DNA of 64,000 bases from CAIQQQ01 sp040399685 (lineage in GTDB: Bacteria; Pseudomonadota; Alphaproteobacteria; Acetobacterales; Acetobacteraceae): positions 1 through 64,000 of the forward strand of contig JBBART010000020.1 of the NCBI GenBank assembly GCA_040399685.1. Reading direction: 5' to 3'. The notes beneath the pieces are model-generated. The model was given only the letters and a program-made list of their open reading frames with translations, made no database searches and had not been told where the DNA came from. Shown in pieces: positions 1-8,605 of the stretch. How positions within the stretch are numbered: the first letter of the stretch is position 1; each line of letters starts with the position of its first letter. The position numbers and the translations under genes were made by a program.

Positions 1-1505
1 CCGCCATCGGCACCCAGGGATTGGCAGCGCTGACGACCTCCCAAATTCAGGCAATCTCTATTGCCGATATCGCGGCGCTCACGAGCGTGCAGATCGCCGC
101 AATCGGCACCCTGGGCCTATCCGTCCTGACGCGGCCGCAGATTGACGCGATCAGCACGGCCAATTTGGCGGTGATGACAACCGCGCAGTCGAACGCGCTG
201 TTCTACACGCAGGCCGCTGCGTCCTCCACCGTTACCGGCACGGTCTATGACTGGAAATCACATGCTGTGCTCAGCAATGTGCAGGTTGTGGCCACCGGCA
301 GCGGCAATCCCACCAGCACCACCGCGCCGCAGCTGGATTTCCACAATGTGCACATGGACAGCACCGGCCATCTCGTCGCCGAATTGTACGCCGACAACGC
401 CACCGCCGCGCAGAGCCTCAATATGTCCATGACGCTGCCCACCGGCGTCACCAGCAGCTTCACCCAGAGCACCAGCAGCGCTCTCACCGGTTGGTCTCTG
501 GTGGCAAACGACAAAACAGCCGGTTCTCTCTCTATCACCGGCGCGGGACTGTCCGCGCTGACTGGGTCGGTCGATCTCGGCACCGTGTCCTTCACCCTGC
601 CGGCGAACAGCACCAACCTGAACTTCCAGGTGACGAGCGACACGCTGGGCACGCAAGCTGCGTCGCCGTTCATGTTGACCTATGGGGCGACACAGACCGA
701 CAGCACGGGCGGCTTTACCGTGTCAGCCCTCACGCCTGACCAGTATGGCCTGGCATTGTCGGCTTCGGGTTCCAATATCAGCGGTGCCATAACCGCCGGT
801 GACGCGCTAGCAGCGCTGAAGATATCCGTCGGCCTCAATCCAAATCCTATCTCGCTTGCAACCGGCGCAGCACCTGCGGTTTCGGCCTATCAGTTGATGG
901 CGGCCGACGTGAACGGCGATGGGAAGGTCACGGCCGGCGATGCACTTAACATTCTGAGAATGTCCGTAGGCCTTGCCAGCGCGCCAGCTGCGCGATGGGA
1001 GTTCGTAAGCAACTCGATTGATTTGTCCTCGGCTACCAAGAGCAACGTGCCCACCAGCTTTGCCGCAGTGCCAAGTGCCACCGCCGGATCAACGGGTGTG
1101 GTCGCCGTGCTGGTTGGCGATGTGAACGGCAGCTGGGGCGGGGGTGCCGCGGCTTCGGGTTTTGCGTCGATCACGGCAGGTGTCCTGACGTTGAGCGGAT
1201 CACCCAACTTCTTTGAAGCCAGCACAGGCACCGCGATGAGTGTGATCTACGCCGCCGCGGGGATCGCTGAAGTGCACAATTTTACATATGGCACGGACAG
1301 CCTGACCCTCGCACTGGGCTCGCTCACACCGGCCGATCTGGTGCCAATGGACGTCATCATCAACGGTGCGCATGCGATCTACCTGACCACGTCTGCCGAT
1401 ACGGCCCATGGGGTCGTTCTTCTGGGCATGACTGCCCAGCAGACCGCCGCCGACCTGGTGGCCAATCACGTCGTGTCCGGCGCCCACAGCCTTACGATTT
1501 CGTAA
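1..1505 (+). CDS. 3' end of a large repeat-containing secreted protein with a dockerin-like module (5' partial)
   Basis: The reading frame is open from the first base of the window, so the true start lies upstream; the first start-like codon (TTG at 21) is internal. The visible N-terminal part is a run of 16-residue repeats of the form L-T-x-x-Q-I-x-A-I (about bases 28-200). Around bases 770-845 and 895-975 are two related segments, the second containing DVNGDGKVTAGDALNILR, which matches the calcium-loop and helix pattern of type I dockerin repeats. The C-terminal ~130 residues are Ala/Gly/Thr-rich beta-type sequence like the ends of type I-secreted alphaproteobacterial surface proteins. No signal peptide can be judged because the start is missing. 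The next gene, a Hint-domain protein, starts 39 bases downstream. Function unknown; adhesion or surface display is inference. Confidence 0.75.
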   Translation, partial: AIGTQGLAALTTSQIQAISIADIAALTSVQIAAIGTLGLSVLTRPQIDAISTANLAVMTTAQSNALFYTQAAASSTVTGTVYDWKSHAVLSNVQVVATGSGNPTSTTAPQLDFHNVHMDSTGHLVAELYADNATAAQSLNMSMTLPTGVTSSFTQSTSSALTGWSLVANDKTAGSLSITGAGLSALTGSVDLGTVSFTLPANSTNLNFQVTSDTLGTQAASPFMLTYGATQTDSTGGFTVSALTPDQYGLALSASGSNISGAITAGDALAALKISVGLNPNPISLATGAAPAVSAYQLMAADVNGDGKVTAGDALNILRMSVGLASAPAARWEFVSNSIDLSSATKSNVPTSFAAVPSATAGSTGVVAVLVGDVNGSWGGGAAASGFASITAGVLTLSGSPNFFEASTGTAMSVIYAAAGIAEVHNFTYGTDSLTLALGSLTPADLVPMDVIINGAHAIYLTTSADTAHGVVLLGMTAQQTAADLVANHVVSGAHSLTIS

Positions 1506-1544
1506 AATTAATCGTCATGAACACGCACCAGGAAAGCTTCTGAA

Positions 1545-2897
1545 ATGCCACTTTCACAGAATTTCTATCTCGTTGAGTCTATATCCGGCAGTAGTGTCAC
1601 GGTCCAAATCATGGCAGTTGACGGGACCAATGTGGATTCTGTTAATTTTGCATTGACGATTACGTCCTCAGACGTTTCTTGGACAGGCCTCACTGGCCCC
1701 ACCGGCTGGGTAATGAGCCCCAATTATTTGGACAATCAGGGCGGGGCGTTTGATGCCAGTGGCAGTCCGGTCGCGCCCGCAGAGGGGGGGGACGGAATGG
1801 TCGCGACCCTGACCTTCACCTTGACGAATGGCGCCACCGCCATGTCGGGCACCATCACCGTTACCGCCGCCACCGATGGGAATGGCCAGAACATCACGGT
1901 GGTGGATCCCAACACTGCGATCCCATGCTACGCTGCCGGCACCCACATCCTCACCATATGCGGCGAAATTCTCGTCGAGGACCTCGTGGCCGGTGATATC
2001 GCGGTGCTGCACGATGGCACCACCGCACCGATCTCGTGGATCGGCCATCGCAGCGTGAACACCACGCGCCATCCGCGCCCATGGGACGTGTGCCCCATCC
2101 GCGTGCGCGCAGACGCTCTGGGGCGGTTTTTGCCACATCATGATCTCGTGCTCAGCCCCGATCATGCGCTGTATATGGAGGGCAACCTGGTGCCGGTTCG
2201 CTACCTGCTGAACGGGGTCACGATCGTTCAGGAAGAGACCGCCGAGGTTACATATTTCCACGTCGAATTGCCGCAGCACGCCGTTCTGATCGCCGAAGGT
2301 GCTCCGGCCGAGAGCTACCTCGACACAGGCAATCGCAGCAGCTTTGCCAATGGCGGCAAGGCAATGGCGATTCATGCCGATTTCGCACGCACAGTCTGGG
2401 ACGAAAAGGGCTGTGCCCCGGTGGTGCGCAACGGGCCCGTGCTGGTCCAGTTGAAGCTGGAGCTGAAGAACATCGCCCTCGACAGCGGCTATACGATCTC
2501 GGACGAAGCCGACACCCATCTTGTCGTTGATGGAGTGATCGTGGCCGCCCAGCATGACGAAGGCGTGCTGCGGTTTGCCTTGCCCGCCTCGGCGCAGCGT
2601 GCGGTTTTGGTGTCGCGCTCTGAGCGCCCGGCCGATATTTTCCCGGCCTCGACCGATTGCCGCAGGCTTGGGGTCTCCGTCGCCCAGATCACACTGGACG
2701 ATGTCGCGGTCGTGATGAGCGATGCCATTCTCGGCGAAGGTTGGCACGAGCAAGAGCCGAACGGGCGTTGGACCAACGGCGCCGCTGCAATCGCGGTTGC
2801 GGGTGTGCGCAAGATTGAAATCCGGCTTGGTCTGGATACCATGCGCTATTGGACGATGAAGGCCCGCCCGCACACCATGGGCCAGATGGCCGCCTAA
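1545..2897 (+). CDS. Hint (hedgehog/intein-type) domain protein
   Basis: 450 residues. Residues ~1-120 are a Thr/Ser-rich beta-type region. A Hint domain starts near residue 128 at IPCYAAGTHILT, with the expected Cys, followed by GEILVEDLVAGDIAVL and the SPDHALYMEGNLVPV block that marks the Hint_2 family. In inteins and hedgehog proteins this fold drives self-cleavage; in alphaproteobacteria such domains often sit in type I-secreted proteins of unknown role. The C-terminal ~200 residues do not match anything I recognise. It follows the repeat protein in the same direction, so the two may be co-expressed. A run of eight G (1784-1791) lies in the coding region and the frame is intact across it. 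Family call is firm; function is not. Confidence 0.85.
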   Translation: MPLSQNFYLVESISGSSVTVQIMAVDGTNVDSVNFALTITSSDVSWTGLTGPTGWVMSPNYLDNQGGAFDASGSPVAPAEGGDGMVATLTFTLTNGATAMSGTITVTAATDGNGQNITVVDPNTAIPCYAAGTHILTICGEILVEDLVAGDIAVLHDGTTAPISWIGHRSVNTTRHPRPWDVCPIRVRADALGRFLPHHDLVLSPDHALYMEGNLVPVRYLLNGVTIVQEETAEVTYFHVELPQHAVLIAEGAPAESYLDTGNRSSFANGGKAMAIHADFARTVWDEKGCAPVVRNGPVLVQLKLELKNIALDSGYTISDEADTHLVVDGVIVAAQHDEGVLRFALPASAQRAVLVSRSERPADIFPASTDCRRLGVSVAQITLDDVAVVMSDAILGEGWHEQEPNGRWTNGAAAIAVAGVRKIEIRLGLDTMRYWTMKARPHTMGQMAA

Positions 2898-2917
2898 AGC
2901 CCCAAGACATGAAGCTC

Positions 2918-2949
2918 GCCTATTGGAAATTGGAGGATTTCCAGTAGGC
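2918..2949 (+). terminator. Hairpin after the Hint gene, possible terminator
   Basis: Two 13-base arms (2918-2930 and 2937-2949) pair with one G-T wobble around a 6-base loop, starting 21 bases after the Hint stop codon. No T tract follows, so it may act as a Rho-assisted terminator or an mRNA 3' stabiliser. Confidence 0.5.
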
Positions 2950-2984
2950 AAAGGGGCAAATACCCTCGACATCGCATCCGCGCC

Positions 2985-3124
2985 AACCAGAGGTGGGCCC
3001 TTTTTCTGATTGGCCTGTCGGCTCCAACGCGCGGACAAGATCGTCGGGCGCGCCCCGTCTAAACCAGATCGACCATCTGCTGACGCAACCGAGGGCAATA
3101 CGGCGGTCGCGATTTGGGCATCAT
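2985..3124 (-). mobile_element. Decayed IS3-family orfA (transposase helix-turn-helix) remnant
   Basis: Reading the minus strand from an ATG at 3124 (or 3121) gives MPKSRPPYCPRLRQQMVDLV, the typical start of an IS3-family OrfA. An in-frame TAG follows at about 3060, and after a frame change the sequence continues as APDDLVRALEPTGQS, the next block of the same protein family. Only about 45 codons remain, and no orfB is present. A hairpin just upstream may be part of the old element end. Together these show a dead insertion sequence fragment in the spacer between the Hint gene and the hyuA operon. The right-hand boundary near 2985 is approximate. Confidence 0.7.
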
Positions 3125-3125
3125 G

Positions 3126-3154
3126 AACACCCCTGAGAAAAGCTTCAGGGTGTT
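3126..3154. repeat. Inverted repeat beside the IS3 remnant
   Basis: AACACCCCTGA and TCAGGGTGTT form a stem with one bulged C around a short loop. It lies directly upstream of the remnant orfA start and about 115 bases upstream of hyuA. It could be an IS terminal structure or a transcriptional hairpin. Confidence 0.4.
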
Positions 3155-3270
3155 CGCCAGAACCTCTCAATCCCAGATAAATCCATAACTCCAAGGCATG
3201 GATGATGGCTCTAACCTTCATGGACTTGGCATTCGGCCACCGGCAAGCTGCCCTTTGAAGGAGCTATTGC

Positions 3271-5322
3271 ATGTCGGTTATCATTGGGGTGGATATCGGC
3301 GGCACGTTCGCTGACTTCGTTGTGCTGGAAACAGAAAGTGGCCGCACTGCGACATTGAAGGTTCTGACCACCCCCGACACACCCGGCCAGGACGTCGCAA
3401 CCGGCCTGAGACGGCTGGCGAATGGCGGGATGGACCTCGGCGATGTGGAGCGCTTCGTGCACGGCACCACCGTCGGCGTGAACACCATCATTCAACGGCG
3501 CGGCGCGCGGCTGGCGCTGTTCACCACAGCCGGATTTACCGACCTTCTCGAACTTGCCCGTCTGCGCATGGCCGATCCATACAATCTGTTCTGTGAACGA
3601 CCTACGCCGCTGATTCCGCGAGAGCGCGTGTTCGGCATTTCCGAACGCATGGACGCCGACGGATCAACGTTGCTGGCGCCGGTCGAAAGCGACGTGGTGG
3701 CGGCGCTTGCCGCGGCCCGTCACGCAGGCTGCGACGGGATTGTCATTTCCTTTCTCCATGCCTGGCGCAATTCGCTGCATGAAGATCAGGTCGCGGCCAT
3801 GATCGCCAGTCTGGACCCAGACATGACCGTGTTCCGGGGAAGCGAGGTCTGGCCGGCCATTCGGGAATACGAACGCACCACCACAGCAGTGCTCAACGCC
3901 TATGTGCATCCGCGCATTTCAACCTATCTGGACCGGGTGGCGGCCGAGTTGACGCTGGCGGGAATTGCCGCGCCGCTGCTGCTGACCACCTCGGCGGGCG
4001 GCACGATGACGGCTGCGGCAGGGCGCCGCGACTGCGTGGGCATGTTGCTGTCAGGCACTGCCTCGGGTGTGGTGGGCGCTGGCGTGGTGGCGCGGGCGGC
4101 GGGTGAGACGGCGGTGCTGACCCTCGATATCGGTGGCACGAGTGCCGACATCGCATTACTGGAAAATGGCACGCCGTCCTTCGCCACCGGTCACACGATC
4201 GGCGAGTTTCCCTTGGCAACCACGACGGTTGCCGTCACGTCCTCTGGCCAGGGCGGTGGCTCGATCGTCTCGGTGGACGGGCAGGGCGTGCTTCAGGTGG
4301 GCCCGGAAAGTGCTGGGTCCACACCTGGTCCTGCCTGCTTCGGGCGGGGCGGCAAGCGCATGACTGTCACCGACGCGGCACTTATATGCGGCATACTTGG
4401 CCACGGCGCATTGGGATTTGGCGCAATCGCGCCTGATGCCGCTTTGGCGGAGGTGGTGGCGCGGCCCTTGGCCGAGCGTTTGGGCCTTGAGATCGCCGCC
4501 TTGGCCGAGGGCGTTCTGCGGGTGGCCATCAGCGGCATGCTGGTGCCGATGGAACAATTGCTGGCCCGGGCCGGCGTGCATGCCAGCGAGCTGACGCTGA
4601 TGCCGTTCGGTGGCGCTGGCCCCATGTTTGGGGCGCTGATGGCGGATGCCGCAGGGATGACGCGGGTTCTGGTGCCGGCGTCGCCCGGCACGCTGTGCGC
4701 GTTGGGCGCTTTGGCCGCCGCCGTCCGACGCGACACAATGCGCACGGTGCTGCTGCCGCTGGACGCACATTACTGGCCACGAATGCAGATCATGCTGGAC
4801 GAGCTTGCGGCCGAAGCGTCGGCGGCGGTGGCATCCATGGTCGGGCCGGGCAAGACGACCGTGATCCTGGCGGCCGACATTCGCTATCGGGGCCAGTCGT
4901 TCGAACTGACGGTGCCGCTGGGTGACAATGCCGATGTCGATGACGCCACGCGGCTGTTTCACGCGGCGCATGAGAAGAACTTTGGCCACGCGGAAGAAGG
5001 CGCCCCGTTGCAGGTGGTGAGCCTGCGCGCATCGGCCCTGCGTGACGCCCCGCCTATCGCAATGCCACGGGCCGATTGTGTGCCGCATGTGGCCAAGCCG
5101 CAGGGACATACCGGGCTTTTCGCCAGTGGAGCGTGGTGCGATGCGGCGCTGTTCGACCGTGCCGCGCTGGACCCCGGCGCTTCTTTTTCAGGCCCGGCCA
5201 TCGTCATTCAGGCCGACTGCACCATCCTTGTTCCAAATGGGTGGCACGCCGAGGTTGATCCATTGCGGAACATTCGCCTGGAGCGCCTGCCAGCGCCCTT
5301 GCGTGCCAAGGAGCCTGGCTGA
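3271..5322 (+). CDS. hyuA: Hydantoinase/oxoprolinase subunit A (HyuA family)
   Basis: 683 residues, normal for the family. The N-terminal hydantoinase/oxoprolinase domain starts at IGVDIGGTFADFVVLE, an actin-like ATP-binding motif, and carries HGTTVGVNTIIQRRGA; a second nucleotide-binding motif LDIGGTSADIALLENG lies near residue 285. Family members use ATP to open cyclic amides such as N-methylhydantoin or 5-oxoproline, or to carboxylate ketones, together with a B subunit. Here the B subunit gene follows with a one-base TGATG overlap, so the two are translationally coupled. The start is supported by GAAGGAG at about 3258. The substrate cannot be read from sequence. The downstream FAD oxidase suggests a pathway that ends in an amine or amino acid. 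Probably cytoplasmic. Confidence 0.9.
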   Translation: MSVIIGVDIGGTFADFVVLETESGRTATLKVLTTPDTPGQDVATGLRRLANGGMDLGDVERFVHGTTVGVNTIIQRRGARLALFTTAGFTDLLELARLRMADPYNLFCERPTPLIPRERVFGISERMDADGSTLLAPVESDVVAALAAARHAGCDGIVISFLHAWRNSLHEDQVAAMIASLDPDMTVFRGSEVWPAIREYERTTTAVLNAYVHPRISTYLDRVAAELTLAGIAAPLLLTTSAGGTMTAAAGRRDCVGMLLSGTASGVVGAGVVARAAGETAVLTLDIGGTSADIALLENGTPSFATGHTIGEFPLATTTVAVTSSGQGGGSIVSVDGQGVLQVGPESAGSTPGPACFGRGGKRMTVTDAALICGILGHGALGFGAIAPDAALAEVVARPLAERLGLEIAALAEGVLRVAISGMLVPMEQLLARAGVHASELTLMPFGGAGPMFGALMADAAGMTRVLVPASPGTLCALGALAAAVRRDTMRTVLLPLDAHYWPRMQIMLDELAAEASAAVASMVGPGKTTVILAADIRYRGQSFELTVPLGDNADVDDATRLFHAAHEKNFGHAEEGAPLQVVSLRASALRDAPPIAMPRADCVPHVAKPQGHTGLFASGAWCDAALFDRAALDPGASFSGPAIVIQADCTILVPNGWHAEVDPLRNIRLERLPAPLRAKEPG

Positions 5323-7292
5323 TGCGCACCGACCCGATCATGCTGCAGGTTCTCCGCAACCACACCCGCGCTGCCGCTGAGAGCATGGCGACAACGCTGT
5401 ATCGCACCGCGCATTCCACCTTCGTGAAGGAAACTGAGGACTTCACCATCCAGATACTGGATGCAAACGGAAAATCCTGCGCTGTTCCGATCGATCTCGG
5501 CGCCACATGGTATCCCGGTCTGGATTACGAACGGGCTCTCTGCCTGGTGCCGGGGGGCTACGCGCCCGGCGATATCGCAATGACCAACGATCCGTATTCC
5601 GGTCAGGTGGCCACGCATTCGCCCGACATCGTCATGTGGAAGCCCATCTTCCATGAAGGCCAGATCATCGCCTTTGCGGGCGGGCACATCCACAACGTCG
5701 ATGTCGGCGGCGCCGTGCCGGCCAGTCTGTCGCGCACCCTGACGGATGTGCATCAGGAAGGCATCCGCATTCCCCCTTCAAAGCTCTATCGGGAAGGGGT
5801 CCTCGATGAGAGTCTCGTGCGGATCATGCTGGCAAACGTGCGTGTGCCAGACCAGAACTGGGGCGATCTGAAGGCGCTGGTGGCCGCCGTCAACACCGGC
5901 GAGCGCCGGGTGCTGGACCTGGTGCGACGCTTCGGCGTGACAACCGTGGTGGACGGACTGGCCGACCTGCTCGACTACGCGGAGGCCCAGGTCCGCGCCG
6001 TGCTGGCCGGAATCCCTGACGGCGAATACCACTTCACCGAATATGCCGACGAAGACGCCGCCAACGGCAATCCGCTGCGGCTGTGCCTGAAGCTGACCAT
6101 CCAGGGTGACTCCGCCGATCTGGATTTCGCCGGCACGGACCCGCAGACATTGTCCTCCCTGAACGTTCCCACGGGCGGCCACCCAAGGCATTCGCTGCTG
6201 CTGGTGGGCGTCTATTACGTGCTCTCCGCCTTGCATCCGGGAATCTCGCTGAATTTCGGAACCACCCGCGCCTTCACCTGCCACGCGCCCGAAGGCAGCG
6301 TGTTGAACCCGCGCTTTCCGGCAGCCGTGGGCATGCGCTCGCTCACCTGCGGCCGGGTGCGCAGCCTCATCTTCGGCGCCTTCGCCCAGGCGGCGCCGGA
6401 GCGGTTGCCGGCGGCCCCCGCCGGCGGCACCTGCATCGTCAACATGGCGGCCGAGAACCCGCGCACCGGCCTGCCCAGCATCTCGGCCATAGCACCCATC
6501 GTGGGCGGCGGCGGCGGCATGCCGCATCGTGACGGCACGGACGGGTCTGGCGCCGATGCGGCGTATCTGAAGAACAGCCCGATCGAGATCACGGAATCCG
6601 AGGCGCCGGTGCGCATTCTTCGCTATGGCCTGATGCCGGATACCGGCGGCCCGGGCGCGCATCGCGGCGGCATGGCGCAGGTGCTGGAGTTCTGCACCAC
6701 CGCACCGGATGCCTTCGTCACGGCACGCAATCGCGACCGCAGCATGTTTCAGCCATGGGGCGTGTTGGGCGGGCAGCCAGGCGCGTCCGGCAGCTTCACC
6801 CTGAACCCTGATACAGAATGTGAGCAGCAGCTTGGCAACACGGACGCGTTGCGCCTTGCCTATGGGGACGTCCTGCGCATCGTATCGCCGGCTGGCGGTG
6901 GCCGCGGGAACCCGTTCTCCCGTGATCCCGCCCTGGTGCTGCGCGATGTCCGGGCCGGGCTTGTCACTGTCGATGCCGCTTGCCGCGACTACGGTGTCGC
7001 CATCGTGGACGACGCTGCAGATCTCCCGCGCACCGCTGCGTTGCGCGAGGGCTACGTGACATCGCCCAGCCTGACATTGGGCCATTTCCGAACCGCGCAC
7101 GAGGCGGTCTGGACGGTTGCGGCCTACGAGGCGATGCACGAACTGCTGTCAACGCTTCCGGCAAGTCGCCGCGCACCGATGAAGACGCACCTCTTCGCCG
7201 CCGTGCGGGCCGCGCCAGATACACCAGCCGAGGCGGTGATCCGCGCCACCTTTGCCGCGCACGCAAAGCGGCATGAGAGGCCCGTGCCATGA
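5322..7292 (+). CDS. hyuB: Hydantoinase/oxoprolinase subunit B (HyuB family)
   Basis: 656 residues. It starts with DPIMLQVLRNHTRAAAESMA and contains HSTFVKETEDFT, the family's N-terminal block, and a Gly-rich GGGGGMPHRDG segment near residue 393. The B subunit forms the catalytic complex with subunit A encoded immediately upstream. The C-terminal ~120 residues, after a GGGRGNPFSRDP motif, extend past the conserved domain and include a helical tail, giving a protein somewhat longer than the 547-residue HyuB copy encoded at 30819-32462. The gene overlaps hyuA by one base and the following FAD oxidoreductase by four bases (ATGA), so the three form one operon. Substrate unknown; 5-oxoproline, hydantoin-like or related lactam substrates are possible. 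Confidence 0.9.
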   Translation: MRTDPIMLQVLRNHTRAAAESMATTLYRTAHSTFVKETEDFTIQILDANGKSCAVPIDLGATWYPGLDYERALCLVPGGYAPGDIAMTNDPYSGQVATHSPDIVMWKPIFHEGQIIAFAGGHIHNVDVGGAVPASLSRTLTDVHQEGIRIPPSKLYREGVLDESLVRIMLANVRVPDQNWGDLKALVAAVNTGERRVLDLVRRFGVTTVVDGLADLLDYAEAQVRAVLAGIPDGEYHFTEYADEDAANGNPLRLCLKLTIQGDSADLDFAGTDPQTLSSLNVPTGGHPRHSLLLVGVYYVLSALHPGISLNFGTTRAFTCHAPEGSVLNPRFPAAVGMRSLTCGRVRSLIFGAFAQAAPERLPAAPAGGTCIVNMAAENPRTGLPSISAIAPIVGGGGGMPHRDGTDGSGADAAYLKNSPIEITESEAPVRILRYGLMPDTGGPGAHRGGMAQVLEFCTTAPDAFVTARNRDRSMFQPWGVLGGQPGASGSFTLNPDTECEQQLGNTDALRLAYGDVLRIVSPAGGGRGNPFSRDPALVLRDVRAGLVTVDAACRDYGVAIVDDAADLPRTAALREGYVTSPSLTLGHFRTAHEAVWTVAAYEAMHELLSTLPASRRAPMKTHLFAAVRAAPDTPAEAVIRATFAAHAKRHERPVP

Positions 7293-8605
7293 CGATCTTT
7301 GCCGAATCGTTCTCAACGGAGCCCTGGTGGTGGCAAGGCTTCCGTCCGCCTGAAAGCGCGGTGGATAGCCTGCCCGCAAAGGCCGGCACAGTGGTGGTGG
7401 GTGCGGGGTATGCCGGCACCGCCTGCGCCCTGCGGCTTGCCGAGGCCGGCGAGGACGTGCTCGTGCTCGAAGCCGGCGCGTTGGGGCAGGGGGCCAGCAC
7501 ACGGTCTGGCGGCCAGGTGTCGGGGGGTGTCAATGTCGGCAAAGGCCCTTCCCGCCAGCCGGTCCCGGCGCATCGCAAGGCGGCATTGCTGCGCGACGCG
7601 GCGGCCGGATTTGCGCTGTTTGAGGCGTTGCTGGAGCGTCATCAAATTCGCTGCGGCTATCATCGCGCCGGCCGGATCAACGGACTGTGGTCGCCCGCCC
7701 ACGCGGCCGGTTGGGCGGCGCGATTGCCGGAGCTGAACGAGCATGCCGGGTCCGAAGCCAGGCTGATCGGCCCTGACGAGACGGCTGCGGAACTGGGCAG
7801 CCGGTTCTATCATGGCGGCGTGGTGATCGGCCGGGCGGGGCATGTTCATCCGGCCGAATACTATGGCGGCCTGCTCGCCGCGGCCCGCGGGGTCGGTGCC
7901 TGTTTTGCCGGATCGACGGCGGTGCGGCGTGTGACCCGGATTGCCGGTGGCTTCAATGTGGAAACCACGCGCGGCACGGTGTTGGCCGACCGCATCGTGT
8001 TCGCCACCAACGCCTATACCGGCACGATCTCGCGCAATCTGGCGCCCGACCTGCGCCGCGGCATTGTGCCGGTCACGACCCACATGATCGTCACCGATGT
8101 GCTGCCTGAGGATGTGGCGAAGACCATTCTGCCCACCAACCGCTGCGTGTCCGAGACGCGACGGGTGATCAGCCACTACCGGCTTTCCCCAGACGGACGG
8201 CGGTTGCTGTTCGGCGGCCGTGCGAGCTTTTTTCCCCTTGAGGACCGCCGGACCGCAGCCATGCTGCATCGCGCCATGGTGGCACGTTTTCCGCAGCTGG
8301 CCGGCAGCCGCATCACCAACAGCTGGAGCGGGCGCGTGGCCATGACCCTGGATCGCCTGCCGCATATCGGTGGTGGCGACGGACGCTATTTCGTTGCCGG
8401 CTGTCAGGGCAGCGGGGTTACGATGATGACCTATCTGGGCCACAGCCTCGCCGAGAAGATTCTGCCGGGCACCAACGAGCCGGTGAACGCCTATGATGAC
8501 GGCCTTCCGCCGCAGCACCCGCTCTATGATGGAACGCCCTGGTTCATGCCGGCGCTTGGGAGCTGGTATCAGTTTCTCGACGCGCGCGAGCGGGCTGCAG
8601 CTTGA
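7289..8605 (+). CDS. FAD-dependent amine/amino-acid oxidoreductase (DAO family)
   Basis: 438 residues. An ADP-binding beta-alpha-beta fold begins near residue 32 with VVVGAGYAGTACALRLAEAG, followed by an acidic residue at the end of strand 2 (VLVLEAG) and the GQGASTRSGGQVSGG loop seen in glycine-oxidase and gamma-glutamylputrescine-oxidase (PuuB) relatives. The C-terminal FAD-contacting block is FVAGCQGSGVTMMTYLG. Such enzymes oxidise secondary amines or amino acids with oxygen or a quinone. It is the third gene of the hyuAB operon (ATGA overlap), so it probably oxidises the product of ring opening. Its last ~60 bases overlap the end of the convergent LysR gene. The exact substrate is unknown. 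Confidence 0.87.
   Translation: MTIFAESFSTEPWWWQGFRPPESAVDSLPAKAGTVVVGAGYAGTACALRLAEAGEDVLVLEAGALGQGASTRSGGQVSGGVNVGKGPSRQPVPAHRKAALLRDAAAGFALFEALLERHQIRCGYHRAGRINGLWSPAHAAGWAARLPELNEHAGSEARLIGPDETAAELGSRFYHGGVVIGRAGHVHPAEYYGGLLAAARGVGACFAGSTAVRRVTRIAGGFNVETTRGTVLADRIVFATNAYTGTISRNLAPDLRRGIVPVTTHMIVTDVLPEDVAKTILPTNRCVSETRRVISHYRLSPDGRRLLFGGRASFFPLEDRRTAAMLHRAMVARFPQLAGSRITNSWSGRVAMTLDRLPHIGGGDGRYFVAGCQGSGVTMMTYLGHSLAEKILPGTNEPVNAYDDGLPPQHPLYDGTPWFMPALGSWYQFLDARERAAA

Noticed and set aside
1784..1791. 8-G tract in the Hint gene as a phase-variable site
   Set aside because: The frame is intact across it and the tract is short; only a weak candidate.
1668..3221. 517-codon minus-strand ORF
   Set aside because: It is antisense to the Hint gene; sequence is Arg/His/Ala-rich with no domain, as expected for a shadow frame in GC-rich DNA.
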